Positions 8,348-18,893 of a DNA stretch of 64,000 bases are shown here, piece by piece; the first letter of the stretch is position 1; each line of letters opens with the position of its first letter. The position numbers and the translations under genes are program-made. Origin of the DNA: Streptomyces formicae (GTDB lineage: Bacteria; Actinomycetota; Actinomycetes; Streptomycetales; Streptomycetaceae); assembly GCF_022647665.1 (NCBI RefSeq), contig NZ_CP071872.1:7068001-7132000 (forward strand). The letters are read 5' to 3'. Under the pieces are notes generated by a model, which did no database searches, was not told the DNA's origin, and saw only the letters and a list, made by a program, of their open reading frames with translations.

Positions 8348-9008
8348 ATGATCAAGGGTGTGACCAGTGAATCCACCCGGCCCGGCGGCAAGAGGCGGGT
8401 GCTGTTCGATGTCGATGGCACGTTGATCGACGCGGTGGACAACCAGCGGCGGGTCTGGCGCGCATGGGCCGAGCGGTACGGGCAGGATCCCGATGAGGTC
8501 TATCGGGTGGCGCTGCGGACGAGGCCGTGGGAGACGTTCGCGGAGGTCGTACCGGAGCGCGATCCGGGCGAGTGCCTGGCCGTGCTGCACGAGTTGGAGG
8601 ACGAGGACGTACGGTCCGGTGTCTATGCGGCGTTCGACGGTGCGGCGGAGCTCCTGTCCGGGCTGCCGCGGGGGTCGTGGGCGTTGGTGACGTCGAACTA
8701 TGAGCACCGTGTGCGGGGACGGTTCGACCGGACCGGTTTGCCCGCCCCCGGGCTGGTCGTGGACGCCGCCGCCGTCGACGAGGGCAAGCCGTCACCCGTT
8801 CCTTACCTCCAGGCCGCCGCGCTGCTCGGTGTCGAGCCGGGGGACTGCCTGGTTGTCGAGGACGCACCTTCGGGAGTGCAGTCCGGGCTGCGTGCCGGCA
8901 TGACGGTGTGGGGGGGTCAACAGTCCCGTTGCGGTCAGCGGCGTACACCGTCATTTCGGGAGCCTGCGCGAGGCGGTCCGGGACATCCTCGCCTTCGCGT
9001 CGAGGTGA
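8348..9008 (+). pseudogene. HAD-IA phosphatase gene with frameshift in a G run
   Basis: HAD-superfamily phosphatase resembling phosphoglycolate or beta-phosphoglucomutase types. Motif I is LFDVDGTLID; motif II is in WALVTSNYEHR; motif III is DEGKPSP; motif IV is CLVVEDAPSGVQSGLRAGM. After MTVWG the frame enters a run of seven Gs (8910-8916). Removing one G restores the expected family ending VNSPVAVSGVHRHFGSLREA and stops at 9006-9008. As given, the frame runs on to 9319 with unrelated sequence. Either a sequencing error or a real single-base insertion. The catalytic core is complete. Confidence 0.85.
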
Positions 9009-9019
9009 CGGCGTCACCT
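9003..9019. terminator. Small hairpin at the restored HAD stop
   Basis: AGGTGAC GGC GTCACCT: perfect 7-bp stem overlapping the stop codon that the frameshift-corrected HAD frame would use. This supports 9008 as the natural gene end. Confidence 0.5.
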
Positions 9020-9170
9020 GTGCGGTGGTGGGTCCCTGGGGGCGGTCGTAGCGTCGATACAGGAGCAACCGCTGAGTGGAGGTCGGCTGAGCCGCCCCGC
9101 GCGTGCCGCAGAGCCGCAGATCGCGCCGCGCGGCGGGTAGGTGTACTCGGAGAGACAGCTGGGAGCAGAT

Positions 9171-9653
9171 ATGCAGAGACACAAGCTGAGGACAGCAGGC
9201 CTGATCTATGCCGCCATGTCGCTCGCAGTAGCCGCCGTACCGGCATCCGCATCCGCGTCCGCTTCCGCATCCGTACCTGCTTCCACGCCGCCTTCCGCGG
9301 CTGCGCAGCCGCGCGCTGACGTCGTGGTCATCGACTGCTTCTCGAAGCCTCAGGTGCGTCCCGAGAAGTACCTGATCGCCTGCGGGGACGGCAACAGCGG
9401 CCTCACCGAGCTCAAGTGGAGGGACTGGGGGCGCGGTGTCGCCAGGGGCTCGGGGCTGAACGTGGTGAACGACTGCAAGCCCAACTGCGCGGCCGGCAAA
9501 TTCCACTCCTACCCCGTGGAGGTCGCGTTCGAGCGGCCGGCGCCGTGGCCGAAGAATCCCGAGCAACGGCGTTACACCCACCTGCGCCTCGTCTTCACCG
9601 ATGGCAGGCCGGCGCACCTCGCGGAGGATGTGACGTACAAGCTCTGGCCCTGA
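9171..9653 (+). CDS. Small secreted protein, four cysteines
   Basis: 160 residues. An N-terminal signal peptide (RTAGLIYAAMSLAVAAVPAS) is followed by a low-complexity Ala/Ser stretch. The mature part has four cysteines (VIDCFS, LIACGDG, NDCKPNC), suggesting two disulfides, and ends in a beta-rich segment (THLRLVFTDG, AEDVTYKLWP). This type of protein recurs in Streptomyces without known function. ATG 9171 has GGGAGC upstream. Confidence 0.75.
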   Translation: MQRHKLRTAGLIYAAMSLAVAAVPASASASASASVPASTPPSAAAQPRADVVVIDCFSKPQVRPEKYLIACGDGNSGLTELKWRDWGRGVARGSGLNVVNDCKPNCAAGKFHSYPVEVAFERPAPWPKNPEQRRYTHLRLVFTDGRPAHLAEDVTYKLWP

Positions 9654-9712
9654 CGGACTGACGCGACGCGTCGCCCCCGGTCCCCGGCCAGGGGCTCGTA
9701 CGATCAGGGTCC

Positions 9713-9994
9713 ATGGTGCGAAAGCGCGTGGTCGTGACGGGGCTGGTCCAGGGCGTGTACTACCGGGACACGTGCAGGCGCGTGGCCCAGGAGTACGGGG
9801 TGGCCGGGTGGGTGCGGAACCTCGTCGACGGGAGCGTGGAGGCGGTGTTCGAGGGGGAACCGGACGCCGTCGAGACGCTCGTGCGATGGGCCGGGCAGGG
9901 GCCACCGACCGCCGTGGTGCGGGAGGTCGAGGTGCGGGAGGAGAAGCCCGAGGGGCTCGAAGGGTTCGAGGTACGAAGCACCGCCGCATCGTGA
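9713..9994 (+). CDS. acyP: Acylphosphatase
   Basis: 93 residues, the usual size. It hydrolyses acyl phosphates. The catalytic signature is present: VTGLVQGVYYRDTCRR, with Arg after the usual VQGVxxR pattern, and WVRNLVDGSVE supplies the catalytic Asn. The family normally has Phe where this protein has Tyr before Arg. A stand-alone gene with a hairpin downstream. Confidence 0.95.
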   Translation: MVRKRVVVTGLVQGVYYRDTCRRVAQEYGVAGWVRNLVDGSVEAVFEGEPDAVETLVRWAGQGPPTAVVREVEVREEKPEGLEGFEVRSTAAS

Positions 9995-10047
9995 AGGCCT
10001 GACGCGTAACGAGTAACGCGTGACCGCGTGACCGCGTGACAAGACGA

Positions 10048-10073
10048 GGGGGCCGGACGCGGGCCCGGCCCCC
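10048..10073. terminator. Bidirectional terminator
   Basis: GGGGGCCGG / CCGGCCCCC with an 8-base loop between the convergent acylphosphatase and DUF1876 genes. Three direct CGCGTGAC copies (10017-10040) precede it. Confidence 0.75.
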
Positions 10074-10092
10074 AGGGCGGTGCGGTGCGGCA

Positions 10093-10356
10093 TCACATGG
10101 CGATGTCGGCCGGTTTGTGAGTGTGGCCCTCGACGTCCGCCGCGGCGCGGTCGACGAGTTCATGGGCCAGTTTCGAACATGCTCGGGCGGCGGCGAGTTC
10201 CTCGCCTATCTTGGCGTCCGGGGTGTCGCCCGGGCTGCGCCTTGCGATTCCCTTCCCCTCGACGCCGGGAGCGTTCGGGCCCTTCAGGGACGCCGTGCAG
10301 GCGGTGCGGGTCCCGTCTTCATCGAACGACAAGTCGATGTTCCAGTGCTGCGTCAT
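10093..10356 (-). CDS. DUF1876 protein (dsRBD-like fold)
   Basis: 87 residues beginning MTQHWNIDLSFDEDGTRTAC and containing GKGIARRSPGD and EIGEELAAARA-like helices (here KIGEELAAARACSKLA). This is the DUF1876 pattern found in many actinobacteria as single small genes; the fold resembles double-stranded-RNA-binding domains but the role is unknown. A ribosome site GAAGGTG precedes the ATG. Confidence 0.85.
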   Translation of the reverse strand: MTQHWNIDLSFDEDGTRTACTASLKGPNAPGVEGKGIARRSPGDTPDAKIGEELAAARACSKLAHELVDRAAADVEGHTHKPADIAM

Positions 10357-10420
10357 GACGGATCACCTTCGTCGTACGGTTCCGTCAGCCCCGGCCCGCG
10401 GGGCGTGGGTGGGGTGGTTG

Positions 10421-10864
10421 CTATCTGCCGGGGTGTGCCTGTTCCACCAGGTCCTTGAAGTGGTGGAGATCCTCCCGGACGGTCCGTTCGATGGCGGAGG
10501 ACTGGGCAAACCCCTTGGGGCCCCCGAAGGCGTCATGTGCCTCGGTGGGGTCGTATTCCATGCGGACCTGCACCCTCGTGTGGCTCGCGTCGATCGGGAG
10601 GAGCGAGACGGAGCCGCTGAGGTGCGGGGTGTCTGCGGTCCTCCACGTCATGGTCTCGTTGGGCCGGAGATCATCGGTGCTGGCGTCGATACCGCGTACG
10701 GCGCCGCCCTTGGCCTCCAGGTCCATATGGAGGCCCGACGCACCCTCGCGCCGGGCTTCGCGGACTCCTCCGACGAAACGTGGATAGTCCTCGACCTGGT
10801 GCAGGTGGTCCCAGACCACGTCACCAGGTGCAGTGATGTCGATCTGTTCTTCGAGATTGGGCAT
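10421..10864 (-). CDS. SRPBCC / polyketide-cyclase-like protein
   Basis: 147 residues with the START/SRPBCC lipid-pocket pattern: NLEEQIDITAPGDVVWDHLH at the start, VEDYPRFVGGVREAR, then WRTADTPHLSGSVSL and a long C-terminal helix ERTVREDLHHFKDLVEQ. Proteins like this bind hydrophobic ligands; the substrate is unknown. AGGGAG precedes the ATG. Same strand as DUF1876, 64 bases upstream, probably cotranscribed. Confidence 0.8.
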   Translation of the reverse strand: MPNLEEQIDITAPGDVVWDHLHQVEDYPRFVGGVREARREGASGLHMDLEAKGGAVRGIDASTDDLRPNETMTWRTADTPHLSGSVSLLPIDASHTRVQVRMEYDPTEAHDAFGGPKGFAQSSAIERTVREDLHHFKDLVEQAHPGR

Positions 10865-11068
10865 GGCGGTCTCCCTGCTGCCTGTCTCTGTTTCCAGGGT
10901 GCGTTCCGCAGCGCTTCACCGCAACGGATCCGGACCGGCCACGACTCCGACACGCACTGTTCACATTCTCATCGCAAGTGGACGACTTCCGGACTTACGG
11001 GCTCCGGGCCGCCGTGGGACTGCCACCATCGGCTCCCTCGTGAACGGCGCGATTCCCAAGGGGGCCCC

Positions 11069-11983
11069 GTGAGAAGGAGATTGCTCGTCGAGACGCGCAG
11101 GGTGGGTGCGATGGGTGCGGTGAGTGCACTGGGCACGATGGTGCTGATCATCGCGCTCGCGGGATGCGGGGGTGGCGACAGCGGTACGGCCGACGGGGAC
11201 ACGAAGGCGGTGGCCGGGAGCAGCTCGCCTGCGCCCGCGTCCACGTCCACGTCCGCGTCCGCACCCCCTCCGGCGCCTGCGTGGACCCTTCGGCTCGTGG
11301 ACGACGAGGAAGCGGCGGACGCCGGAAAGCGGCTGGTCATCGACGTACTGGCCAATGACACCGCGACCGGGGGCGGGGGATCGGGGGCAGGCGCGTCCGC
11401 ACAGGCCCTGACCAGCGCGCTCCTGGCCACGGACTACAGCCTCACCGTCGACACCGCTCCGGCGCACGGCACCGCCGAGACCGACGGCGGCGGCCGGATC
11501 GCGTACACCCCGGAGAGCGGGTACGACGGCGAGGACGAGTTCACGTACCGGGTGAGCCCGGACGACCCGGAGGTGGCGGGCGGCACCGCCGTCGTACGGA
11601 TCACGGTGACCGCGCCCGCCCCCGCGCCCGCTGCTCCTGAGCCCCCTGCCACCGTCCACTACCGGAACTGCGACGCGGCCCGCGCCGCCGGGGCCGCTCC
11701 GCTGCACCGCGGGGATCCGGGGTACGGCGGACACCTCGACCGGGACGGCGACGGGGTGGCGTGCGAGCCCTACAGCGGCGGGTCGGGTTCCGGTGGGTCC
11801 GGCGGCTCGGGCGGGTCCGGCGGATCCGGGAGCAGCAGCGGCGGCTCCGGGGGCGGCGGAGGCAGTACGTACTACGAGAACTGCGCCGCCGCCCGCGCCG
11901 CCGGAGCCGCGCCCGTACGCCTCGGTGATCCCGGATACGGACGGCACCTCGACCGCGACGGCGACGGTGTCGGCTGCGAGTGA
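11069..11983 (+). CDS. Lipoprotein with Ig/cadherin-like domain and two excalibur domains
   Basis: 304 residues from GTG 11069, preceded by AAGGGGG. Signal peptide with lipobox LAGC, so membrane-anchored on the outside. A Ser/Pro-rich linker leads to a tandem-cadherin/VCBS-like domain (VIDVLANDTATGG, then YSLTVDTAPAHGTAE, then YTPESGYDGEDEFTYRV). Then come two excalibur calcium-binding motifs, each with YxNCxAARAAGAAP and HLDRDGDGVxCE, separated by a Gly/Ser repeat linker. Excalibur domains occur in surface nucleases and wall proteins and bind calcium. No catalytic domain is visible, so an adhesive or wall role is inferred. Confidence 0.88.
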   Translation: MRRRLLVETRRVGAMGAVSALGTMVLIIALAGCGGGDSGTADGDTKAVAGSSSPAPASTSTSASAPPPAPAWTLRLVDDEEAADAGKRLVIDVLANDTATGGGGSGAGASAQALTSALLATDYSLTVDTAPAHGTAETDGGGRIAYTPESGYDGEDEFTYRVSPDDPEVAGGTAVVRITVTAPAPAPAAPEPPATVHYRNCDAARAAGAAPLHRGDPGYGGHLDRDGDGVACEPYSGGSGSGGSGGSGGSGGSGSSSGGSGGGGGSTYYENCAAARAAGAAPVRLGDPGYGRHLDRDGDGVGCE

Positions 11984-11998
11984 GTCGGCTGCGGGTGA
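11969..11998. repeat. 15-bp tandem repeat across a stop codon
   Basis: GTCGGCTGCGAGTGA (11969-11983, ending in the excalibur gene's stop) is followed directly by GTCGGCTGCGGGTGA (11984-11998), 14 of 15 identical. Confidence 0.9.
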
Positions 11999-12024
11999 GG
12001 GGCGGGAAGGCGCAGGGGAACGCG

Positions 12025-12044
12025 TCAGGGAGCCTCAGGGAGCC
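12025..12044. repeat. 10-bp tandem repeat across a stop codon
   Basis: TCAGGGAGCC occurs twice without a gap. The second copy starts with the stop codon (12035-12037, minus strand) of the next gene. Confidence 0.85.
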
Positions 12045-12547
12045 TTCTGGATCAGCTTTCCGTCCGCTCCGATCACGAACCACTCGCCGTCGAGGCCCTG
12101 GCCGTTGACGTCGCCGGGCGACGCGTCACCCGCGTAGTAGTGGAGCGGCCAACCCCCGTACGCGGCCTGCTCGGCGCCCTCGCTCCGTCTGGTCTCCGTC
12201 AGCAGGGACGCGTTCACGCCGCTGCCGGCCCGGACGTCCTCGGCGGGGGTGAGGGCAGGCCAGAGCGTGGTGCAGTCGGGGCCGCAGGCGCTCGCGGCGC
12301 CGGGCTTGTCCCTGGTGAATCCGTACAGTGTGCGGCCGGAGTCGTCGACCAGGATCCGGCCGAACGGAGAGTCCGCGACCTCGACGGATGCGGCCGTCGC
12401 GGGAGACGTCGCGGCGGGCCCGGACGGCCTGCCGCCCGGCTCGGACGCCGGTCCGCCACAGGCGGTCAGCGCCAGGAGCGCGAGTAGGGCCGCCGATGCC
12501 CGGAGAAGCGTGGTCGTGGTGCGCGTACGTGAGCGAATGCTGCGCAT
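12035..12547 (-). CDS. Lipoprotein with secreted repeat of unknown function (PF03640 type)
   Basis: 170 residues with a signal peptide and lipobox LTAC. Two related repeats follow: DSPFGRILVDDSGRTLYGF with CGPDCTTLWPALT, and QAAYGGWPLHYYAGDASPGD with GQGLDGEWFVIGADG. This is the pattern of the lipoprotein_15 / secreted-repeat family, common in actinobacteria and without a proven role. ATG 12547 has GGGGGGATCACC upstream. Convergent with the excalibur lipoprotein. Confidence 0.85.
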   Translation of the reverse strand: MRSIRSRTRTTTTLLRASAALLALLALTACGGPASEPGGRPSGPAATSPATAASVEVADSPFGRILVDDSGRTLYGFTRDKPGAASACGPDCTTLWPALTPAEDVRAGSGVNASLLTETRRSEGAEQAAYGGWPLHYYAGDASPGDVNGQGLDGEWFVIGADGKLIQKAP

Positions 12548-12823
12548 GGTGATCCCCCCGTGTGGTGTGCGGGTACGCCGGCCCTCAACGGGAGGACGAG
12601 AAAGCTGCAGCCGCGGTTTCCTGGCACTGCGGGAGCGGCAATTGTCGCGGCTACTGCGGGAGTTGCCGCACGCCTCCGCACCCGCACCCGTAGCCGTACC
12701 CGCCGCCCGCCGCCCGCCGCCCGCCTGCGCCCACCGGACACCCCCTAGCCTCGGCAGAGGCATGAGGGAAGAGGCAAGAGGCGCAACCCCAGCCACAGCA
12801 CGGCGTACGAAAGGCGGCACACC
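12548..12823. other. Intergenic, GC-rich, no gene recognised
   Basis: 276 bp between divergent genes. It contains a run of CCGCCCG repeats near 12700-12725 and, at 12731-12747, a copy of a repeat end described separately. No conserved short gene was seen. Confidence 0.4.
12731..12747. repeat. Solo copy of the MITE terminal repeat
   Basis: CCACCGGACACCCCCTA is identical over 17 bases to the right end of the element at 35073-35325. No matching left end is nearby, so this is a single remnant. Confidence 0.7.
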
Positions 12824-13138
12824 ATGGCCGGCACAGCCAGCAGGATTCCGGCGGGCGCGGTCGCGGCGGGCGGCCTCATCGGGGGCTACGGAATCGCCCG
12901 CTGGACCGGGAAGCGTCCGCTCGGAGGGGTCGCCCTGGCCGCCGCGGGGGCGGTCGCGGCGCGGCAGTGGCAGCAGGACGCCGGCGGGAGGGCCGCGGCC
13001 GGGCTGAGCGCCGCATACGTCGCCGCCTTCGCCGGATCGCATCCGCTGGCCAGGAGGCTGGGGGCCCGGCCGGCCGTCTTCACCGTGGCCGGCGGTGTGG
13101 CGCTCGCGTCATGGGCGGTCAATCGCGCCGTGCGCTGA
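12824..13138 (+). CDS. Small alanine/glycine-rich membrane protein, unknown
   Basis: 104 residues, about 40% Ala plus Gly, with three weakly hydrophobic segments (PAGAVAAGGLIGGYGIA, GVALAAAGAVAA, FTVAGGVALASWAV) and basic loops. AAAGGCGG precedes the ATG. No family was recognised. Ends before a strong hairpin. Confidence 0.6.
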   Translation: MAGTASRIPAGAVAAGGLIGGYGIARWTGKRPLGGVALAAAGAVAARQWQQDAGGRAAAGLSAAYVAAFAGSHPLARRLGARPAVFTVAGGVALASWAVNRAVR

Positions 13139-13185
13139 ACGCACGCGGAGTCCCACACGTATCAAGAGGCAACTCCCCCTTGGAG

Positions 13186-13227
13186 CTGGGCGCGGAGCCG
13201 GACAGCAGGGTCCGGTACCGCGCCCAG
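13186..13227. terminator. Nested hairpin terminator
   Basis: Outer stem CTGGGCGCGG / CCGCGCCCAG and inner stem CCGGAC / GTCCGG around AGCAGG. Lies between convergent genes and can serve both. Confidence 0.85.
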
Positions 13228-13261
13228 CGCATGCGGTCAGCAGCTCGCCGCCGTCGGGTCC

Positions 13262-14701
13262 TCACGCGCCCAGCGCGTGTGCCACCGTGTAGATCACCAG
13301 GCCGGCCAGCGCGCCGACCACCGTGCCGTTGATCCGGATGAACTGCAGGTCACGGCCGATGTGCGCCTCGATCTTGCGGGACGTGTGCTCGGCGTCCCAG
13401 CTGGCGACGGTGTCGCTGATCAGGGACGTGATCTGCGTGCGGTACGTCGTGACCACGTACACCGCGGCCTCCTCGACCCAGCCCTCCAGCTTCTGCTGGA
13501 GCCGGCCGTCCGTGGCGAGCCGTGCACCGAACGACATCAGCGAGGCGCGGGCGCGCAGCCGCAGCTCGCTGCGCTCGTCCTCAGCCGCCGAGATGATCAT
13601 GGTGCGTACGGAGGACCATGCGGAGGCGATGATGTCCTGGACCTCGGGGCGGGCCAGCACGTCCGACTTCATGCGCTCGACGCGCGCCCGGGTGTCCGTG
13701 TCGGACTGCAGGTCGGAGGCGAAGTCGGCGAGGAAGCGGTCGAGGGCGCCGCGCGCGGGGTGGGTGGGGGCGTCCCGCATCTCGGTGACGAAGCGGAGCA
13801 GCTCCCTGTAGACCCGCTCGCCGACCTTGCGGTCGACGAAGCGGGGGGTCCAGCCGGGGGCCCCTCCCTGGACCGCGTCCATGACCGAGTCGCCGTGCAG
13901 GACGAGCCAGTCGTGGGCGCGGGCGCAGATCAGGTCGACGGCACGGTGGTGGGCGCCGTCGGCGACGACCTTGTCCAGCGTCTTCCCTATGCCGGGGGCG
14001 ATCTCGGCGGCCTCGGCGCGGCGTGTGATGGCCTCGCCGACGACGGCCTGGACGTCGGAGTCGCGCAGGACGGCCAGCGCGCCGCGCAGGGCGGTGGACA
14101 GCTCGGCGGTGACGCGGTCGGCGTGCGCGGGCTCGGCGAGCCAGGCGCCGAGCCGCCCGCCGAGCTGGAGGGCGCTCAGCCGGGCCCGTACGACGTCGCC
14201 GGAGAGGAAGTTCTCGCCGACGAAGGAGCCGAGCGAGGTGCCGAGCTGGTCCTTCTTGGTGGGGATGATCGCGGTGTGCGGGATGGGGATGCCCAGGGGG
14301 TGCTTGAAGAGCGCCGTGACCGCGAACCAGTCGGCCAGCGCGCCGACCATGCCGGCCTCGGCCGCCGCGGCCACGTAGCCGGGCCAGCCGTCGATGCCGG
14401 AGTTCTTCGCCCAGGTGGCGAGCACGAAGATCAGCGCGACGAGGAGGAGCAGTCCGGTGGCGGTGGCCTTCATACGGCGCACGCCGCGGCGTTTCTCCTC
14501 GTCGGCGGCGGTGTACGCGAACGAGGGCAGGGAGGTGGTGCGCGTACGCGTACCGGCTCCTGCCGCCCCGGCACCGGAGCCCGCCCCGGTCCCGGAGCCG
14601 GCGCCGGCGGTCCCGGAGCCGGAGCCCGCCCCGGTCCCGGCGCGGCTGTCCGTACCGTTCTCCGCCGTGGCGTCCGGTTTCGTGAGGTCAGTACGTTCCA
14701 T
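13262..14701 (-). CDS. DUF445 membrane protein
   Basis: 479 residues. The N-terminal 50 residues are a Gly/Ala/Thr repeat tail. One membrane helix follows (TATGLLLLVALIFVLATW), then the DUF445 signature VAAAAEAGMVGALADWFAVT and ALFKHPLGIPIPHTAIIP, a long helical body with VGENFLSGDVV and two amphipathic repeats. A final membrane helix is at the end (GALAGLVIYTVAHAL). The family is widespread and tied to the envelope, but its role is unknown. ATG 14701 is chosen for GGAG five bases upstream; a GTG at 14710 overlaps that site. Confidence 0.88.
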   Translation of the reverse strand: MERTDLTKPDATAENGTDSRAGTGAGSGSGTAGAGSGTGAGSGAGAAGAGTRTRTTSLPSFAYTAADEEKRRGVRRMKATATGLLLLVALIFVLATWAKNSGIDGWPGYVAAAAEAGMVGALADWFAVTALFKHPLGIPIPHTAIIPTKKDQLGTSLGSFVGENFLSGDVVRARLSALQLGGRLGAWLAEPAHADRVTAELSTALRGALAVLRDSDVQAVVGEAITRRAEAAEIAPGIGKTLDKVVADGAHHRAVDLICARAHDWLVLHGDSVMDAVQGGAPGWTPRFVDRKVGERVYRELLRFVTEMRDAPTHPARGALDRFLADFASDLQSDTDTRARVERMKSDVLARPEVQDIIASAWSSVRTMIISAAEDERSELRLRARASLMSFGARLATDGRLQQKLEGWVEEAAVYVVTTYRTQITSLISDTVASWDAEHTSRKIEAHIGRDLQFIRINGTVVGALAGLVIYTVAHALGA

Positions 14702-14774
14702 CCGCTCCACCCGTCCGTGTACGCATCGTCCCTTCCCTACCTGAGGTACTCCCGGGACGCACGCCGAGTTCCCC

Positions 14775-15440
14775 TCACTCCAGCTCGCGCCGTCGCGCCT
14801 CCCTCAGTCGCCGCTTGTCGGCATTGCGGAGCTTGCGCTCGATGCCGACACCGCCCATCAGGGCGAAACCGGTGATCGTCACGCGCGGCGAGCCCGGTGC
14901 GGGCTGGGTGTCGTCCACACCGGCCTCGCCGAAGCCACCCATGAAGCCGAAGCCCCTCACCTCGACGTCCAGGTCCGGCGGGACGGTGACCTGGATGCCG
15001 CCCATGACTGTGAAGCAGCGGATGACGATCTCGCGGTCCTCGAAGTTCGCGTCGCGCAAGTCGATCTCGCCACCCGCCTGGATCACGACCGCCGTGAACC
15101 GGCGGCCGACGGTCCAGGTTCCCTTGCGGCCGAAGCCGCCCCAGAAGGCGAAGGCGCCCTTCGACGTCGCGGGCTTTCCGATACGGCCCGGCCAGTCCAC
15201 CGCGCCGCTCGCGGGCGCGGTGGCCGGGAGCGGCCGGTCCGAGGCGCTGCCGCCGGGCGCCGGGAGGTCCCGTACGAGCGGCTCCAGCTCTCCGTGCGTA
15301 CGAGCCTTGTACGCCGCGTCCAGCCGTTCCCCGAACTCCTCCATGTCGAGGCGGCCCTCGGCCACGGCGTCGCGCAGGCGTTCGGCTATCCGCTCCCGCT
15401 CGGCATCGGATGCGCGCATCTCCGGAAGGTCGCTCGTCAT
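14775..15440 (-). CDS. DUF1707 / LiaF-like protein
   Basis: 221 residues. Residues 7-60 are DUF1707 (MRASDAERERIAERLRDAVA, then GRLDMEEFGERLDAAYKART), a short helical domain found at the start of many actinobacterial membrane proteins. The C-terminal half resembles the LiaF/DUF2154 beta-solenoid (FTVMGGIQVTVPPDLDVEV, GFGFMGGFGEAG, ALMGGVGIE), linked in firmicutes to envelope-stress sensing. No membrane helix is seen, so a cytoplasmic regulatory role is inferred. Confidence 0.85.
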   Translation of the reverse strand: MTSDLPEMRASDAERERIAERLRDAVAEGRLDMEEFGERLDAAYKARTHGELEPLVRDLPAPGGSASDRPLPATAPASGAVDWPGRIGKPATSKGAFAFWGGFGRKGTWTVGRRFTAVVIQAGGEIDLRDANFEDREIVIRCFTVMGGIQVTVPPDLDVEVRGFGFMGGFGEAGVDDTQPAPGSPRVTITGFALMGGVGIERKLRNADKRRLREARRRELE

Positions 15441-15516
15441 ACGAGCAGCGTAGTCAACGGACGTGGCGCCCGGCCCGGTCTCCCACCGACCCGCCCGGCC
15501 CCGCGAGAGCCGCGGC

Positions 15517-17847
<2,331 letters not shown>

Positions 17848-17921
17848 CTGCGCGCTCCCTCCCCGGCACCACACCCCTGAGCGCCATCAGCATAGAGATC
17901 CGCGGGAAGGCGTCGGCACGC

Positions 17922-18890
17922 TCACTCCGCTCCGCGTGGCATCAGCCGCTCCCCCGCGTACATCCTCGCGATCACCGCCTCGATGTCCGGCTCCCGCACC
18001 GACAGGTCCACCAGCGGATACTCCGCCGCGATCGCCGCCACGATCGGTGCCGCCGACGCCGACGCCGGAAAGGACAGCCACTGGCGCGGGCCCTCCACCC
18101 GTACCGGCCGTGCCCCCGTCACCTCGATCGGCGGCAGCTCCCGCTCCAGGTCCACCACCAGCGTCCGCTCGCTCGCACCCACCTCGTGGAGCCCGTCGGG
18201 CGTGCCGTCGTACATCAGCCGGCCGTGGTCGATGACCATCACCCGCTTGCACAGCTGCTCGATGTCGGTCAGGTCGTGCGTCGTCAGCAGCACGGTGGTC
18301 GCCCGCTCGGCGTTGAGGTCCCGCAGGAACTCCCGCACCTTCGCCTTGGACACGACGTCGAGGCCGATCGTCGGCTCGTCGAGGTAGAGCACCTCCGGGT
18401 CGTGCAGCAGCGCCGCCGCGATGTCCCCGCGCATCCGCTGGCCGAGCGAGAGCTGCCGTACGGGCACGTCCAGCAGCTCGCCCAGGTCGAGCAGTTCGAC
18501 GCAGCGGTCCAGGTTCTCGCGGTAGCGCGCGTCCGGGATCCGGTACATGCGGTGGACCAGCCGGTAGGAGTCGATGAGCGGCAGGTCCCACCACAGGGTG
18601 GTGCGCTGCCCGAAGACGACGCCGATGCGCCGCGCGAGCCGGGTCCGTTCCCGCGACGGATCGATCCCGGCGACGCGCAGCCGGCCGCCGCTCGGCGTCA
18701 GAATGCCCGTCAGCATCTTGATGGTGGTGGACTTCCCGGCGCCGTTCGGGCCGATGTAGCCGACCATCGCGCCGCGCGGGACGTGGAAGCTGATCCCGTC
18801 CACCGCCCGCACCTGCGTCTTCTCACGGCGCAGCAGCCCCGTTCTGCGGCGTACGTCGAAGACCTTCTCCACGCCGTCCACGTCGATCAT
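17922..18890 (-). CDS. ABC transporter ATP-binding protein (ABC-2 exporter)
   Basis: 322 residues. Walker A GYIGPNGAGKSTTIKML, Q-loop region VVFGQRTTLWWDLP, signature LSLGQRMRGD, Walker B VLYLDEPTIGLD and H-loop TTHDLTD. The QRTTLWWDLP stretch and two partner permeases mark the COG4586/3694/4587 group, described in some bacteria as viologen or drug exporters. Substrate here unknown. Starts 3 bases after the stop of the second permease, so one operon. Confidence 0.92.
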   Translation of the reverse strand: MIDVDGVEKVFDVRRRTGLLRREKTQVRAVDGISFHVPRGAMVGYIGPNGAGKSTTIKMLTGILTPSGGRLRVAGIDPSRERTRLARRIGVVFGQRTTLWWDLPLIDSYRLVHRMYRIPDARYRENLDRCVELLDLGELLDVPVRQLSLGQRMRGDIAAALLHDPEVLYLDEPTIGLDVVSKAKVREFLRDLNAERATTVLLTTHDLTDIEQLCKRVMVIDHGRLMYDGTPDGLHEVGASERTLVVDLERELPPIEVTGARPVRVEGPRQWLSFPASASAAPIVAAIAAEYPLVDLSVREPDIEAVIARMYAGERLMPRGAE

Positions 18891-18893
18891 GCG

